64,000 nucleotides of DNA from Gammaproteobacteria bacterium (GCA_030427485.1 JAUICG010000003.1:124001-188000), one strand, 5' to 3'; counted from the stretch's first letter, positions 7,345 to 16,440 are shown. Notes: generated by a model not told the origin, from the letters alone. Translations and numbers: made by a program.

Positions 7345-9054
7345 GTGAACTGGAAAACGCTGGTACTGGTCGTTCTCGCGCTGGTTGCCGGCGTCGGTGT
7401 GTTGTTAAAGATGGCCGTCCGCACCCCGCAGGCGCCGGCACACCAGGTGTTTATCAACGGCAGTATTCTTACGATGGACGTCAATAATCCGGTGGTGGAG
7501 GCGCTCTCGGCGCGCGGTGAGCGCATCGAGAAAGTAGGCGCAACGGCAGACATAATGGCGGAGGCGGACGAGGATACGGTAGTAGTGGACCTGCGTGGCC
7601 GTACCATGCTGCCCGGCTTCATCGACGCCCATGGCCATTTTCCCGGCTCGGGTATGAAGGTGGTCGCGGCGGATCTGAACAGCCCCCCCATCGGCGATAC
7701 CCTCACAATTGCCGACGTGCTGGATGCACTTGAAAAGCAGGCTGCAAAGACATCGCCGGGGAAGTGGGTGAGTGGCTTCGGCTACGACGACACGCTGCTG
7801 GCCGAACGTCGCCACCCGACCCGGGAGGAGTTGGACAGTGTCTCTACCGAACACCCGGTAGTCGCGATGCATGTGTCCGGCCATATGCTGGTGGCGAACA
7901 GCGTGGCGCTGGAATTGGTCGGTATCACGCCCGATACGCCCGATCCGGAGGGTGGTGTGATCGGCCGCAGGCCCGGGTCGCGTGAACCGAATGGCCTGCT
8001 CGAGGAGACCGCCAGGCTGGATATCATGCGCGAAATGCAGAATCTCAGCCTGGTCGACACCTATCGCCTGATCAAAGCCGCGACCAATGAATACTCGGCG
8101 ATGGGTGTGACGACTGCGCAGTCAGGCGGCGTCACCCCGGAATTGGCGATGGGACTGTCGCTGTTCAGCAAGCTCGGTGTGATTTCACAGCGTTTGATTC
8201 TCTTCCCGTTTGAAACGGAATGGCGGGATGCGCTGCGCAATGGCGACTACGACCCGGCAGAATACAATTCCGACAAGGTTGTGATGGGCGCGGTAAAACT
8301 GGTTGCCGATGGCAGCATACAGGGTTTTACCGGTTATCTCAGCGAACCCTACTACACGCCTTACCACGGTGATGCCGACTACCGGGGCTACCCGAGCATT
8401 TCGCGTGAAGATTTGTTCAGCCAGGTGGAGGCGTTGCACAGGGCGGGCTACCAGCTGGCCATTCACGGCAATGGCGACGCATCCATTGAGGATATCCTCG
8501 ATGCGTTCGAAGCTGCCCAGCGGGCCTACCCGGTGGAGGACCCGCGGATGATACTGATTCACGCCCAGATGGCGCGGGAAGACCAGATCGCAAGAATGAA
8601 GGCTCTTGGTATTACCCCCAGCTTTTTTACCGCGCATACCTGGTACTGGGGTGATCGGCACCGCGATATTTTTATGGGCCCGAAGCGCGCGGCGCAGATT
8701 AGTCCTTCAAAATGGGCGCTGGATCACAATTTGCACTTCAGCTCCCACCTGGATACGCCGGTTACGCCGATGGAGCCGCTGCAGGCGGTGTGGAGTCAGG
8801 TTTTCCGCATTACAACAGGCGGCGATGTGCTTGGGCCCGAACAGCGCATCAGTGTGATGCAGGCACTGCGCGCAGTGACCATCGATGCGGCCTGGCAGGT
8901 GTTCCAGGAAGATAATCGCGGTTCATTGAATCCCGGGAAATACGCCGATTTGGTGGTGCTTTCGGGCAATTTACTGGACGATCCAATGGCCATGCGTGAC
9001 CTCGAGGTTGAGCGCACCGTGATCGGCGGCGCGACTGTATTCGCCCGACCCTAG
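7345..9054 (+). CDS. Membrane-anchored amidohydrolase (YtcJ-like, amidohydrolase 3 family)
   Basis: Metal-dependent hydrolase of 569 residues. Residues 4-24 form one hydrophobic helix that is probably an uncleaved anchor, which would place the enzyme outside the cytoplasm. The metal-binding motif DAHGHFPG sits at about residues 94-101. The later conserved pieces are VKLVADGSIQGFTG, LAIHGNGD and the C-terminal RGSLNPGKYADLVVLSGN typical of the family. The GTG start is 4 bases after the acyl-CoA dehydrogenase stop, suggesting co-translation. Family members cleave C-N bonds in amides or formamides; the natural substrate is not known. Whether it supplies an acid for the adjacent dehydrogenases is only an inference. 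Confidence 0.88.
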   Translation: MNWKTLVLVVLALVAGVGVLLKMAVRTPQAPAHQVFINGSILTMDVNNPVVEALSARGERIEKVGATADIMAEADEDTVVVDLRGRTMLPGFIDAHGHFPGSGMKVVAADLNSPPIGDTLTIADVLDALEKQAAKTSPGKWVSGFGYDDTLLAERRHPTREELDSVSTEHPVVAMHVSGHMLVANSVALELVGITPDTPDPEGGVIGRRPGSREPNGLLEETARLDIMREMQNLSLVDTYRLIKAATNEYSAMGVTTAQSGGVTPELAMGLSLFSKLGVISQRLILFPFETEWRDALRNGDYDPAEYNSDKVVMGAVKLVADGSIQGFTGYLSEPYYTPYHGDADYRGYPSISREDLFSQVEALHRAGYQLAIHGNGDASIEDILDAFEAAQRAYPVEDPRMILIHAQMAREDQIARMKALGITPSFFTAHTWYWGDRHRDIFMGPKRAAQISPSKWALDHNLHFSSHLDTPVTPMEPLQAVWSQVFRITTGGDVLGPEQRISVMQALRAVTIDAAWQVFQEDNRGSLNPGKYADLVVLSGNLLDDPMAMRDLEVERTVIGGATVFARP

Positions 9055-9221
9055 TACGCTATCAATATCCTGTTGATGGGGTATTGAAGTGGTGACCAAC
9101 ACGGGGCAGTTTATACCGCCGGACGTGGACAGTGGCGGGGCATTCAGATATAACTACATAAAAGGCGCGGGCACTTGTCGGCTCAGGCCCAGCGGACATA
9201 TGGGGAAAGCGAGCTATAACT

Positions 9222-10760
9222 ATGTATCGCTATATTGTTGATAATGCCATCACGTATACCCCGGACGACCTCGTTTTGTTTCGGGAATCCCCGTTCGCCG
9301 CATGGATGGAGCGCCTCACCCTCGAAAACCCCGATCATGGCATACCGCCAGACCTCGACAGTATCGGTGCCTATCCGGAAGCGCCGCAGCAGCATGATAT
9401 CGTCGCCACGCTGCGCTCTGAAGGCAGGAAAGTCGCCCTGATCGAATCCGACCAGGAGGAACCGGATCGCCGGATCGCCACCCTGGAGGCGATGCGTCTT
9501 GGCGCCGATTTTATCGTCAACGGCCAACTGGCCTTCGGCCCGTTATCGGGTGCGGTCGACTTATTGATGCGCACCAGCGGGTACTCTGAACTGGGCGATT
9601 TCCTCTACATCCCCTGTGAGACTCGGATCGGCAACTCGCTGCAATCACCGTTTCGGCTTTGCTTCGCCGCCGATCTGCTGGCGACCCTGCAGGGCCGCCT
9701 GCCGGCCCAGGTGTTGATCATTCGCAACGGCGCAGAGGTTGTTCCGCTGCAGACCGAAGACCACATTTACTACTATAGGGCGGTGCAGCAGCGGTTTTTT
9801 GCCGCGATGCAGAACTTTCGCAAGCACCGCATGCCGGATCCCGCGGAGTCTGCGCACTTTGGGCGTTGGGCGGAGTGTGCCAGCGAGGTCCTCAAACAAC
9901 GCGCCTCCGCCGAGCCGCAGCGCGAAGAACAACCGGCACAGCAGGAGACGGAAGACGCTGTCGAGGTGCCCCAGTTGCGTGTCGCCAGCGGTGCCGCGGG
10001 CCGGTCGCAGTACGGCGGTGCGAACTACAGGGGCAATGCCAACACGGCGGATGACAGCGCCCGCGAGAGTAGTGGCGCCGGGGTGACCCTGGCCGAACAG
10101 GCGCGCCTGCTGAAACCCGGCAGTTTCGGCAACGGCAAGCCGCCCGGGCACACGCCCAGCCTGGCGCGTGTCATCAACAAGCCGCTCAATGTCGCCGCTC
10201 AGCAGAAACCGGAAACGCCCGCGCCTGCGGACGCTTCTGACGAGACACTGGAGAACCTGGAGTTTATCGGCAGCAGCCAGGACCGGGCCCGCAGCGCGAC
10301 AGAGTCGGAAATCGATTTTGGCGAAGCTACGGCACCGGCTCCCAATCTGCGCGGCAGGTCACCCCGTGACAGCGACGATGCGTTCGCGCCGCTGAGGTCC
10401 GCCCCGGTGCCACTGCAGGAACGTGAGCCAGGACCACCGGTCTTTCTGCCGCCGGACCGGGAGCAGGGGAGTTCCTCCCGCGACAGGAATGAGTTTACCG
10501 CTACACCGGCTCCCAGCGAGCGTCTGAACCTTCAGCACAGGGGCGACGTGGAAGCCCAAGATGAGGATTCGGATTCAGTCATTGATATGGACAGCGCTCC
10601 CGCTCCGAACCTGGCGCCGGTCGTGCAAAGGGCGGAAGCGGTATTCAAACGATTGATCCGCGATGATCCGATGTTCAAGAAGGCAGAGCCGCAGAGCCCG
10701 CCGCGTGCCAGTACGTTCAGCAACAGCCTGCATACGAGCGAGGAGTTTGACGAGAGCTGA
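9222..10760 (+). CDS. RecB-like (TM0106-type) nuclease-fold protein with long disordered tail
   Basis: Protein of 512 residues in two parts. Residues 1-220 resemble the N-terminal part of TM0106-type RecB-like predicted nucleases: TPDDLVLFRESPFAAWME at the start, then LEAMRLGADFIVNGQLAFGPLSGAVDLLMR, SELGDFLYIPCETRIG and CFAADLLATLQGRLP. In a PD-(D/E)XK fold the pattern would be D113 and E133-T-R135, with Arg where the catalytic Lys is expected. Residues 245-512 are low-complexity, rich in Pro, Ala, Glu, Arg and Ser, with two copies of APAPNL. No second nuclease domain is present. It stands alone with its own upstream gap of 167 bases. Loss of nuclease activity is inferred; a scaffold or binding role is possible. 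Confidence 0.65.
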   Translation: MYRYIVDNAITYTPDDLVLFRESPFAAWMERLTLENPDHGIPPDLDSIGAYPEAPQQHDIVATLRSEGRKVALIESDQEEPDRRIATLEAMRLGADFIVNGQLAFGPLSGAVDLLMRTSGYSELGDFLYIPCETRIGNSLQSPFRLCFAADLLATLQGRLPAQVLIIRNGAEVVPLQTEDHIYYYRAVQQRFFAAMQNFRKHRMPDPAESAHFGRWAECASEVLKQRASAEPQREEQPAQQETEDAVEVPQLRVASGAAGRSQYGGANYRGNANTADDSARESSGAGVTLAEQARLLKPGSFGNGKPPGHTPSLARVINKPLNVAAQQKPETPAPADASDETLENLEFIGSSQDRARSATESEIDFGEATAPAPNLRGRSPRDSDDAFAPLRSAPVPLQEREPGPPVFLPPDREQGSSSRDRNEFTATPAPSERLNLQHRGDVEAQDEDSDSVIDMDSAPAPNLAPVVQRAEAVFKRLIRDDPMFKKAEPQSPPRASTFSNSLHTSEEFDES

Positions 10761-10768
10761 GCGCGGCG

Positions 10769-11920
10769 CTAACGCAACGCGCTGAAGCAGTTGCGCACCT
10801 CGGCCAGAAATTGCCCGGGTTGTTCCAGCGCCGCGAAGTGTCCCCCACGTTCCAGTTCATTCCAGTAGATGATATTCGAGTAGCGCTTCTCCGCCCAGCG
10901 TCGGCTGCAGCGAAAAATTTCCCTGGGAAAAATGGATACACCGACCGGCATCGCGATCGGGTCCATATTGGGGTTGTTGAAACTTTCCCAGTACAGCCGC
11001 GCTGAACTTGCGCCGGCATTGTTCAGCCAATACATCATCACGTTATCGAGTAGTTCATCCTTGGTGAGGATGTTCTCCGGGTGCCGCGAGCCGTCGACCT
11101 CGCAATCCGTCCACTCGTAGAATTTCTCAACGACCCACGCCATCTGCCCGACCGGGGAGTCCGCCAGGCCGTATCCCAGCGTCTGCGGGCGGGTGGACTG
11201 CTGCTTGGAGTAGCCCGCGCCAGTTTCACCATAGGCGGCCATATCCGCGAGCGCGGATTGCTCGCGCTCTGTGAGATCGTTCATCGTGTCGGGGTCGGGC
11301 CCCACGATGGGCATGGTGATGTGGATGCCGGCACAGTGCTTTGTTTCGCTGATGCCCATGCTTTGCGTGATCATGCTGCCCCAATCGCCGCCCTGTGCGA
11401 CATAGCGGGTGTAACCCAGTCGGTTCATCAGGGTGCCCCACATGGAACCTATTTTTTCCACGGAGGTGCCGGTGCTGGTCGGCTTGCCTGAAAAGCCGTA
11501 GCCGGGGAGGCATGGCGCCACGACATGGAAGGCGTCCTCCGCTTTACCGCCGTGCGCGGTCGGGTCGGCCAGGGCGTCGATAATCTTATGGAATTCCACG
11601 ATGGATCCCGGCCACCCGTGGGACATGATCAACGGCAGCGCGTTCTCGTGGGGACTTTTGACATGGATGAAATGGATATCGACGCCCTCGATGCGGGTGA
11701 CAAACTGCGGCCAGCCATTGAGTTTTGTCTCGAAGCGCCGCCAGTCGTAATCGCTTGCCCAGTAGTCGGCAAGTTCCCTGGTGTATGCCAGCGGCATCCC
11801 CTGGCTCCAGTCATCGCAAGTTTCCCGCTCGGGCCAACGCGCGTTCCGTATTCGCGCTTTAAGGTCATCCAGCGCGGCCGCGGGGATGTCGACTGTGAAA
11901 GGGGTGATGTCAGTGCTCAA
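10769..11920 (-). CDS. Epoxide hydrolase (EHN domain, alpha/beta hydrolase)
   Basis: Alpha/beta-hydrolase of 383 residues like microsomal epoxide hydrolases, which open epoxides to diols through an alkyl-enzyme ester. The N-terminal EHN domain is seen at residues 1-110 (FTVDIPAAALDDLKARI, then W...Y...L-N-G-W-P-Q-F). HGWPGSIVEF gives the oxyanion HGXP motif, QGGDWGS the nucleophile Asp179, and GGHFAALEQP near residue 360 the catalytic His. No signal peptide. Its stop lies 8 bases from that of the convergent RecB-like gene. Substrate unknown; epoxides of terpenes, fatty acids or xenobiotics are all possible. Confidence 0.9.
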   Translation of the reverse strand: MSTDITPFTVDIPAAALDDLKARIRNARWPERETCDDWSQGMPLAYTRELADYWASDYDWRRFETKLNGWPQFVTRIEGVDIHFIHVKSPHENALPLIMSHGWPGSIVEFHKIIDALADPTAHGGKAEDAFHVVAPCLPGYGFSGKPTSTGTSVEKIGSMWGTLMNRLGYTRYVAQGGDWGSMITQSMGISETKHCAGIHITMPIVGPDPDTMNDLTEREQSALADMAAYGETGAGYSKQQSTRPQTLGYGLADSPVGQMAWVVEKFYEWTDCEVDGSRHPENILTKDELLDNVMMYWLNNAGASSARLYWESFNNPNMDPIAMPVGVSIFPREIFRCSRRWAEKRYSNIIYWNELERGGHFAALEQPGQFLAEVRNCFSALR

Positions 11921-11923
11921 AGA

Positions 11924-12256
11924 TTATTCCTCTATCCAGACCCGCCGCAGTGGCTCGCCGAAATCGTCGTAGATGATTTTCCGGCGGGGGCGGGGTAATC
12001 GGCTTTTCGGGGTGGGCTTGGTGCGATACTTCTCTTTACGACGCGCCTCAATCGCGGCGACTACCTCGGGTACCAGTGTGCGTGGCGCCTTTGGCTCGAT
12101 AAAAAGGCGCCGGTTCAGGAATGGGGGTGGTTCACCGGGGTTCTTCCCGGAGATACCGCGCGGGATTTTATGCACGCAGCCGCCCTGCTTGAGAAAGCGT
12201 TCTGTTTCCTCAACAAGTTCCTCGCGGATGTCTGCTTTTGACAAAGGTTTTTTCAA
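11924..12256 (-). CDS. Small basic protein, SutA-like N-terminal motif, function unknown
   Basis: Uncharacterised protein of 110 residues, very basic in its second half (ARRKEKYRTKPTPKSRLPRPRRK). The segment ETERFLKQGGCVHKIPRGISGK resembles the 'FLxxGGxVxxI' stretch of SutA, a small RNA-polymerase-binding protein of Pseudomonas, and of short uncharacterised proteins in marine gammaproteobacteria. It lacks the long acidic N-terminus of SutA. It ends 3 bases before the start of the epoxide hydrolase gene and is probably transcribed with it. Function is not assigned; RNA polymerase or nucleic-acid binding is a guess from charge and motif. Confidence 0.65.
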   Translation of the reverse strand: MKKPLSKADIREELVEETERFLKQGGCVHKIPRGISGKNPGEPPPFLNRRLFIEPKAPRTLVPEVVAAIEARRKEKYRTKPTPKSRLPRPRRKIIYDDFGEPLRRVWIEE

Positions 12257-12347
12257 GAGAGTCCGATCGCCACACAGCGCACATTGGTCAACGCCACAGT
12301 ATAACCGCGCTGATTGAAAATTATAGGGTGGATACGCAACCAGTGTC

Positions 12348-13304
12348 TCAGCCGGTGCCGGCGAATCCCGCGAGCGCCGCCATCCTGCTCATCAGTTCCA
12401 GCGTTTCAGTGCGTTCCTGCTGTCCCGAAAACTCCCGGTACAGGCTGTCGACGTTGACCGCGATACGCTCCGGGTCGGACCATGCGGAATACTCTGCAAG
12501 TTCGATATCCTTCGCCGCTTCGAAAGCGTCCATCCCGGCGTCGAAGCGGGTGCGGGCCTGGTCGTGAACATACTGCAGGTAGTGGCGTACTTTTACCACG
12601 CCGTGTTTATCGGTAATGGGGCCGTGCCCGGGGACGATGAGATCGGCGCCCATATCCTCGATCAGCAGGCAGGCGTTGATCCAGTTGGCTATCGGGCCGT
12701 GCCACATCACCGGGGTGCTGTCGATAAATAGGATATCGCCCGTAAACACCACACCGTCGGCGGGGCAGTGTACCAGCACATCGCCGCGTGTGTGGGCGGG
12801 CCCTACCTCGATCAGGTGAACGTCCTTGTCGCCTACTTTCAGGTCCAGTTCGCCGTCAAAGGTGCGTGTGGGTGGTGTGAAGCGGATACCGTCAAAGCGA
12901 AACTGGCCAAAACAATGCTGAAAGTAGTCTCCCAGCGGCCCCAGTTCTTTCGCGCTCTGCATAATGGCGGCCATAGCCTCGGGCGTAAGCTCGTTCATCT
13001 CCAGAGCGGAAGCGGTGGATGCGATAATGTCCGCGCCGCTCACCAGTTCGTTACCATGACAGTGATCGCCGTTGGCGTGGGTATTGACCAGGGTGCCGAT
13101 GGAACTGGCCGCCGCATCGGCAGCGCGCATTTTCTTCAGCATCTCCCCGGTGAGTTCCAGGTCATACAGGGTATCGACCAGCAGGGACTCCTCGCCATCC
13201 GTGATCAGGCCGGCATTACTCCATCCCCAACTGCTATGCGGGGCGAGCCATGCATAGGCGCCTTGGGCCAGGGGATGCAGACCCGGACATAGGCTGTTTG
13301 GCAT
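12348..13304 (-). CDS. MBL-fold metallo-hydrolase
   Basis: Metallo-beta-lactamase-fold hydrolase of 318 residues. The metal motif is TLVNTHANGDHCHGNEL (His76, Asp80, His81), where Asn replaces the second His of HxHxDH. Further elements are VEVGPAHTRGDVLVHCP, the metal His, and VVFTGDILFIDSTPVMWHGP, typical of the fold, then IVPGHGPITDK. The Asn-containing HxNxDH form is common in a subgroup with lactonase or cyclase-type members. It is divergent from the acyltransferase gene with 127 bases between the starts. Substrate unknown; the surrounding lipid and CoA genes do not fix it. Confidence 0.85.
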   Translation of the reverse strand: MPNSLCPGLHPLAQGAYAWLAPHSSWGWSNAGLITDGEESLLVDTLYDLELTGEMLKKMRAADAAASSIGTLVNTHANGDHCHGNELVSGADIIASTASALEMNELTPEAMAAIMQSAKELGPLGDYFQHCFGQFRFDGIRFTPPTRTFDGELDLKVGDKDVHLIEVGPAHTRGDVLVHCPADGVVFTGDILFIDSTPVMWHGPIANWINACLLIEDMGADLIVPGHGPITDKHGVVKVRHYLQYVHDQARTRFDAGMDAFEAAKDIELAEYSAWSDPERIAVNVDSLYREFSGQQERTETLELMSRMAALAGFAGTG

Positions 13305-13431
13305 ATAGATTGATCCTGGTACCGTTGCGCCAGTAATATTAACGCGAATCGAGCCAGATTACAGGTTTCGGGTTTTCGTACCGGGCAACTATCTGGTTTA
13401 ATGCATCGCAGTTAATCTGTGGAATCCGAGA

Positions 13432-14175
13432 ATGAATGCCATTCGATCGATCCTTGTGTTTACCTGGATCGTAGCAACGGTGATCCCCGTTGGACTCACA
13501 CTGGTATTTTGCTCGCTGTTTCTCAGCGACGAAAAACTCTGGTGGTGGTTCGCAGCGCCCTGGTTGAGGGGCGTAATCGAGGCCGCGCGCGTTGTCGGTG
13601 GCGTGGAATATCGCATACAGGGTGAGGAAAACCTGCCCAGCGCCCAGGATATGCGCAGAATCATTCTCTGTCCCAAGCACCAGTCCACATGGGAGACTTT
13701 TTTCTTTGCCAGCTTTACATCGCATCCCCTGGCCTATGTATTCAAGAAGGAACTGCTGCGCATTCCCGTGTTTGGCTGGTGCATTGGCCGCCTGGGCATG
13801 ATTCACATCGACCGCTCGCAGCGCAACCAGGCCTGGGCCAAGGTTGCGGAGCAGGGCGAAATTTTGATGAACCGCGGCAAGTGGATCATCATGTTTCCCG
13901 AAGGGACCCGCGGTGAGCGCGGTAAAGCGGGAAAATACAAATCGGGGGCCACGCGCCTGGCGGTTGCTACTTCGGCTTATGTCGTCCCCATCGCCGTGAC
14001 CTCGGCGCGGTGCTGGCCCAGGCGGTCTTTTTCTCTGATTCCAGGCACGATCGATGTGTCCATCGGTGAGCCTGTGTCCGCGGAAGGTCGGGAGCCCGGC
14101 GAACTGATGGACGAAATCGAGCGATGGATAGAAACCGAGATGCGCAGGCTTGACCCACAAGCCTATCAATCATAA
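13432..14175 (+). CDS. plsC: 1-acyl-sn-glycerol-3-phosphate acyltransferase
   Basis: Inner-membrane acyltransferase of 247 residues that transfers an acyl chain to lysophosphatidic acid. A hydrophobic segment spans residues 6-31. The catalytic box is KHQSTWETFF: His83 and Glu88 form the HX4E variant of the HX4D motif, a form known in many proteobacterial PlsC proteins. FPEGTRGERGK gives the phosphate-binding block III and VPIAVTS the last block. It is followed after 17 bases by the DUF1145 gene and then the thiolase, a likely operon. A housekeeping role is likely, but several PlsC paralogues usually exist in such genomes. Confidence 0.88.
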   Translation: MNAIRSILVFTWIVATVIPVGLTLVFCSLFLSDEKLWWWFAAPWLRGVIEAARVVGGVEYRIQGEENLPSAQDMRRIILCPKHQSTWETFFFASFTSHPLAYVFKKELLRIPVFGWCIGRLGMIHIDRSQRNQAWAKVAEQGEILMNRGKWIIMFPEGTRGERGKAGKYKSGATRLAVATSAYVVPIAVTSARCWPRRSFSLIPGTIDVSIGEPVSAEGREPGELMDEIERWIETEMRRLDPQAYQS

Positions 14176-14192
14176 TTATTTGGGAGCACTGC

Positions 14193-14453
14193 ATGTCCGC
14201 AGCAAAAAAAGTACTACTGGCGGTTTACGCCGTATTGGTAGCGATAGTCATTGTGCAGGGCGATAGCACAGCAGGGGTCTGGTCACTCCGGCTGCTCAGT
14301 ATCCTGGTTATTGTCCACCTGATCGAAACGGCGGTGTACTACAACCTCTGTAAGGCGGCCGGCGGCTCGCTGGGCAAGCACCTGCTGAATGTTTTCTTGT
14401 TCGGCGTACTGCATGTGAGTGAATTGAAAGCGGCGCAGGCCAATAAATCGTAA
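14193..14453 (+). CDS. DUF1145 family small membrane protein
   Basis: Membrane protein of 86 residues with two hydrophobic helices (about residues 4-22 and 30-50) and a C-terminal half with a short amphipathic stretch. The LLSILVIVHLIETAVYY segment and overall size fit DUF1145 (YhhL-like) proteins, whose function is unknown. It lies between the acyltransferase and thiolase genes with gaps of 17 and 23 bases and a GGAG ribosome site. The DUF assignment is from memory of the pattern and is moderately certain. Confidence 0.7.
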   Translation: MSAAKKVLLAVYAVLVAIVIVQGDSTAGVWSLRLLSILVIVHLIETAVYYNLCKAAGGSLGKHLLNVFLFGVLHVSELKAAQANKS

Positions 14454-14476
14454 ATTTCGACAAGGGAGAATGACAG

Positions 14477-15661
14477 GTGACAGACGCTTACATTGTTGGT
14501 GCCGTGCGCAGCGCGGGTGGCAGGAAGAACGGACGCTTATCGAAGATCCATCCCATCGACCTCGGTGCCGAGGTGGTGGACGCGCTGGTGGCGAAAACTG
14601 GCGTGGCAGTAGAGGACATCGATGATCTTATATTCGGTTGTGTCTCACAGGTGGGTGCGCAATCAGGCAATATTGCCCGCAACGTCTGTCTCTCTTCTGT
14701 ACTCGGGGAAGCTGTACCGGGCACTACCGTGGATCGACAGTGCGGATCCGGTCAACAGGCGATGCACTTTGCGGCGCAGGGCGTGCTCTCGGGTACCCAG
14801 GATCTCGTGATCGCGGGCGGGGTGGAGAGTATGAGTCAGGTGCCGATCGGCGCCAGTATCGTTGACGGCTTCAAAGCGGATCACGGCGTACCCTATGGCA
14901 AGAAAATTTCCGAGCGCTATCCCGGTGTGCAGTTCAACCAGTTTGCAGGCGCGGAAATGCTGGCGCGCAAATATGAACTAACGCCGGACGAGTTGAATGC
15001 CTTTGCGCTGGCAAGCCATGTCAAGGCAAAGCGCGCCGTGGAGGAAGGCCGCTTCAACGACGAGATAGTACCGATTGAAATAGAACTGGAAGACGGCACG
15101 CGGGAAATGCACAGCCAGGACGAGGGTATCCGGATGGATGCGACTCTCGGGGCAATAGCCGGTCTCCAGCCCCTGCAGGAAGACGGCCTGCTGACAGCGG
15201 CCAATGCCTCGCAGATATGCGATGGTGCCGCGGCGGTGATGATTGCCAATGGGGCGACGTGCAAGCGGCTGGGCCTGAAGCCGATGGCGCGTATTGTCGC
15301 GATGAGTGTGATTGGCTCCGATCCGGTGATTATGCTGGAAGGCCCGATCCCCGCGACCGAAAAAGTGCTGGAGAAGGCGGGCATGCAACTCGACCAGATC
15401 GACCTGTTTGAGGTTAACGAGGCGTTTGGTTCCGTGCCGCTGGCCTGGGCCAAGGCGCTGGGCGCCGACCTGGACAAACTGAACGTTAACGGCGGGGCCC
15501 AGGCCCTGGGGCATCCCCTAGGCGGTACGGGCGCCAAACTGATGACTACCCTGGTGCACGAACTGCACCGCAGTGGAAAGCGTTTCGGTCTGCTGGCCAT
15601 TTGCGAGGGTGGCGGCACCGCCAATGGCACGATTGTTGAGCGGGTTGACGCAGTCTCCTGA
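14477..15661 (+). CDS. Acetyl-CoA acetyltransferase (thiolase)
   Basis: Thiolase of 394 residues that condenses two acetyl-CoA or cleaves 3-ketoacyl-CoA. The nucleophile Cys89 is in VDRQCGSGQQAMHFAA. The NEAFG motif (FEVNEAFGSVPLAW), GGAQALGHPLGGTGA with the catalytic His, and CEGGGTANGTIVERV with the second Cys complete the active site. The GTG start follows AGGGAGAATGACAG. Length and motifs match the AtoB/PhaA/FadA-like group; whether it serves beta-oxidation or biosynthesis is not decided by sequence. No 3-hydroxyacyl-CoA partner is beside it. Confidence 0.92.
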   Translation: MTDAYIVGAVRSAGGRKNGRLSKIHPIDLGAEVVDALVAKTGVAVEDIDDLIFGCVSQVGAQSGNIARNVCLSSVLGEAVPGTTVDRQCGSGQQAMHFAAQGVLSGTQDLVIAGGVESMSQVPIGASIVDGFKADHGVPYGKKISERYPGVQFNQFAGAEMLARKYELTPDELNAFALASHVKAKRAVEEGRFNDEIVPIEIELEDGTREMHSQDEGIRMDATLGAIAGLQPLQEDGLLTAANASQICDGAAAVMIANGATCKRLGLKPMARIVAMSVIGSDPVIMLEGPIPATEKVLEKAGMQLDQIDLFEVNEAFGSVPLAWAKALGADLDKLNVNGGAQALGHPLGGTGAKLMTTLVHELHRSGKRFGLLAICEGGGTANGTIVERVDAVS

Positions 15662-15792
15662 TCGAATCGACACGGTAATTGTCACCATGTTTGCCGTATT
15701 CCCTCGGTTGACCCGTCATCCAGCGTTGCAGTCGTGTTCTTGTGCGGCACTTGGGTCTACAATCCGGACAGGTTCGCGAAGGGAGACTGAGC

Positions 15793-16413
15793 ATGGGCTT
15801 TTATGACAAGTACGTGTTGCCGCGGTTTATCAACTGTGCCTGCGGCACCAAACCGATAATGAAACAACGACAGAAGGTCGTGCCGCTGGCGACGGGAACG
15901 GTGCTGGAAATCGGTATCGGAACCGGCTTGAACCTGCCGCTGTATGACGCCGCGACGGTGGATCGCGTTATCGGTCTGGACCCTTCCGAGGAGTCCTGGG
16001 AACTGGCCAGGGAGCGCGCGGCGCATCTCGATTTCGACCTCGAGTTCATCGGTCTGCCCGGGGAGCAAATACCGCTGGAGGATGCCAGCGTCGATACGGT
16101 GCTGGTGACGTTTGCGCTGTGCACCATTCCCGAGCCGGTAACGGCCCTGCAGGGTATGGCCCGGGTATTGCGGCCGGGCGGCCGGCTGATTTTCTGCGAG
16201 CATGGAAAAGCGCCCGATCACAGCGTTTGCAGGTGGCAGGACAGGATCAATCCCTACTGGCGGCGCATGGCCGGTGGTTGCAACCTCAACCGGGATATTC
16301 CGCAACTGCTGGCATCGGGCGGCTTCGCGGTGTCCGATTTGCACAAAGCCTACTTGCCCGGGACACCGCGATTTGCCGGATACAACTACTGGGGCAGTGC
16401 AGAGCACGCTTAA
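15793..16413 (+). CDS. Class I SAM-dependent methyltransferase (UbiE/METTL7-like)
   Basis: Methyltransferase of 206 residues. The SAM-binding motif I is VLEIGIGTGLNLPLY (about residues 35-50). GLDPSEESWELARERA gives motif II, and VTFALCTIPEPVTALQGMARVLRPGGRLIFCEHG covers motifs IV and V. The N-terminal YDKYVLPRFINCACG and the overall build resemble METTL7-type or small phospholipid/phenol methyltransferases rather than ArsM, since no conserved arsenic-binding Cys set is present. The start at 15793 has GGGAGA upstream. It lies 27 bases before tamA. Substrate unknown. Confidence 0.85.
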   Translation: MGFYDKYVLPRFINCACGTKPIMKQRQKVVPLATGTVLEIGIGTGLNLPLYDAATVDRVIGLDPSEESWELARERAAHLDFDLEFIGLPGEQIPLEDASVDTVLVTFALCTIPEPVTALQGMARVLRPGGRLIFCEHGKAPDHSVCRWQDRINPYWRRMAGGCNLNRDIPQLLASGGFAVSDLHKAYLPGTPRFAGYNYWGSAEHA

Positions 16414-16440
16414 GCGCGTTTTTAACCGTCAGGTTTTGCA

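Noticed and set aside
15793..16413. Arsenite methyltransferase (ArsM) for the arsenosugar genes
   Set aside because: The methyltransferase lacks the conserved cysteines of ArsM and lies over 12 kb away beside tamA.
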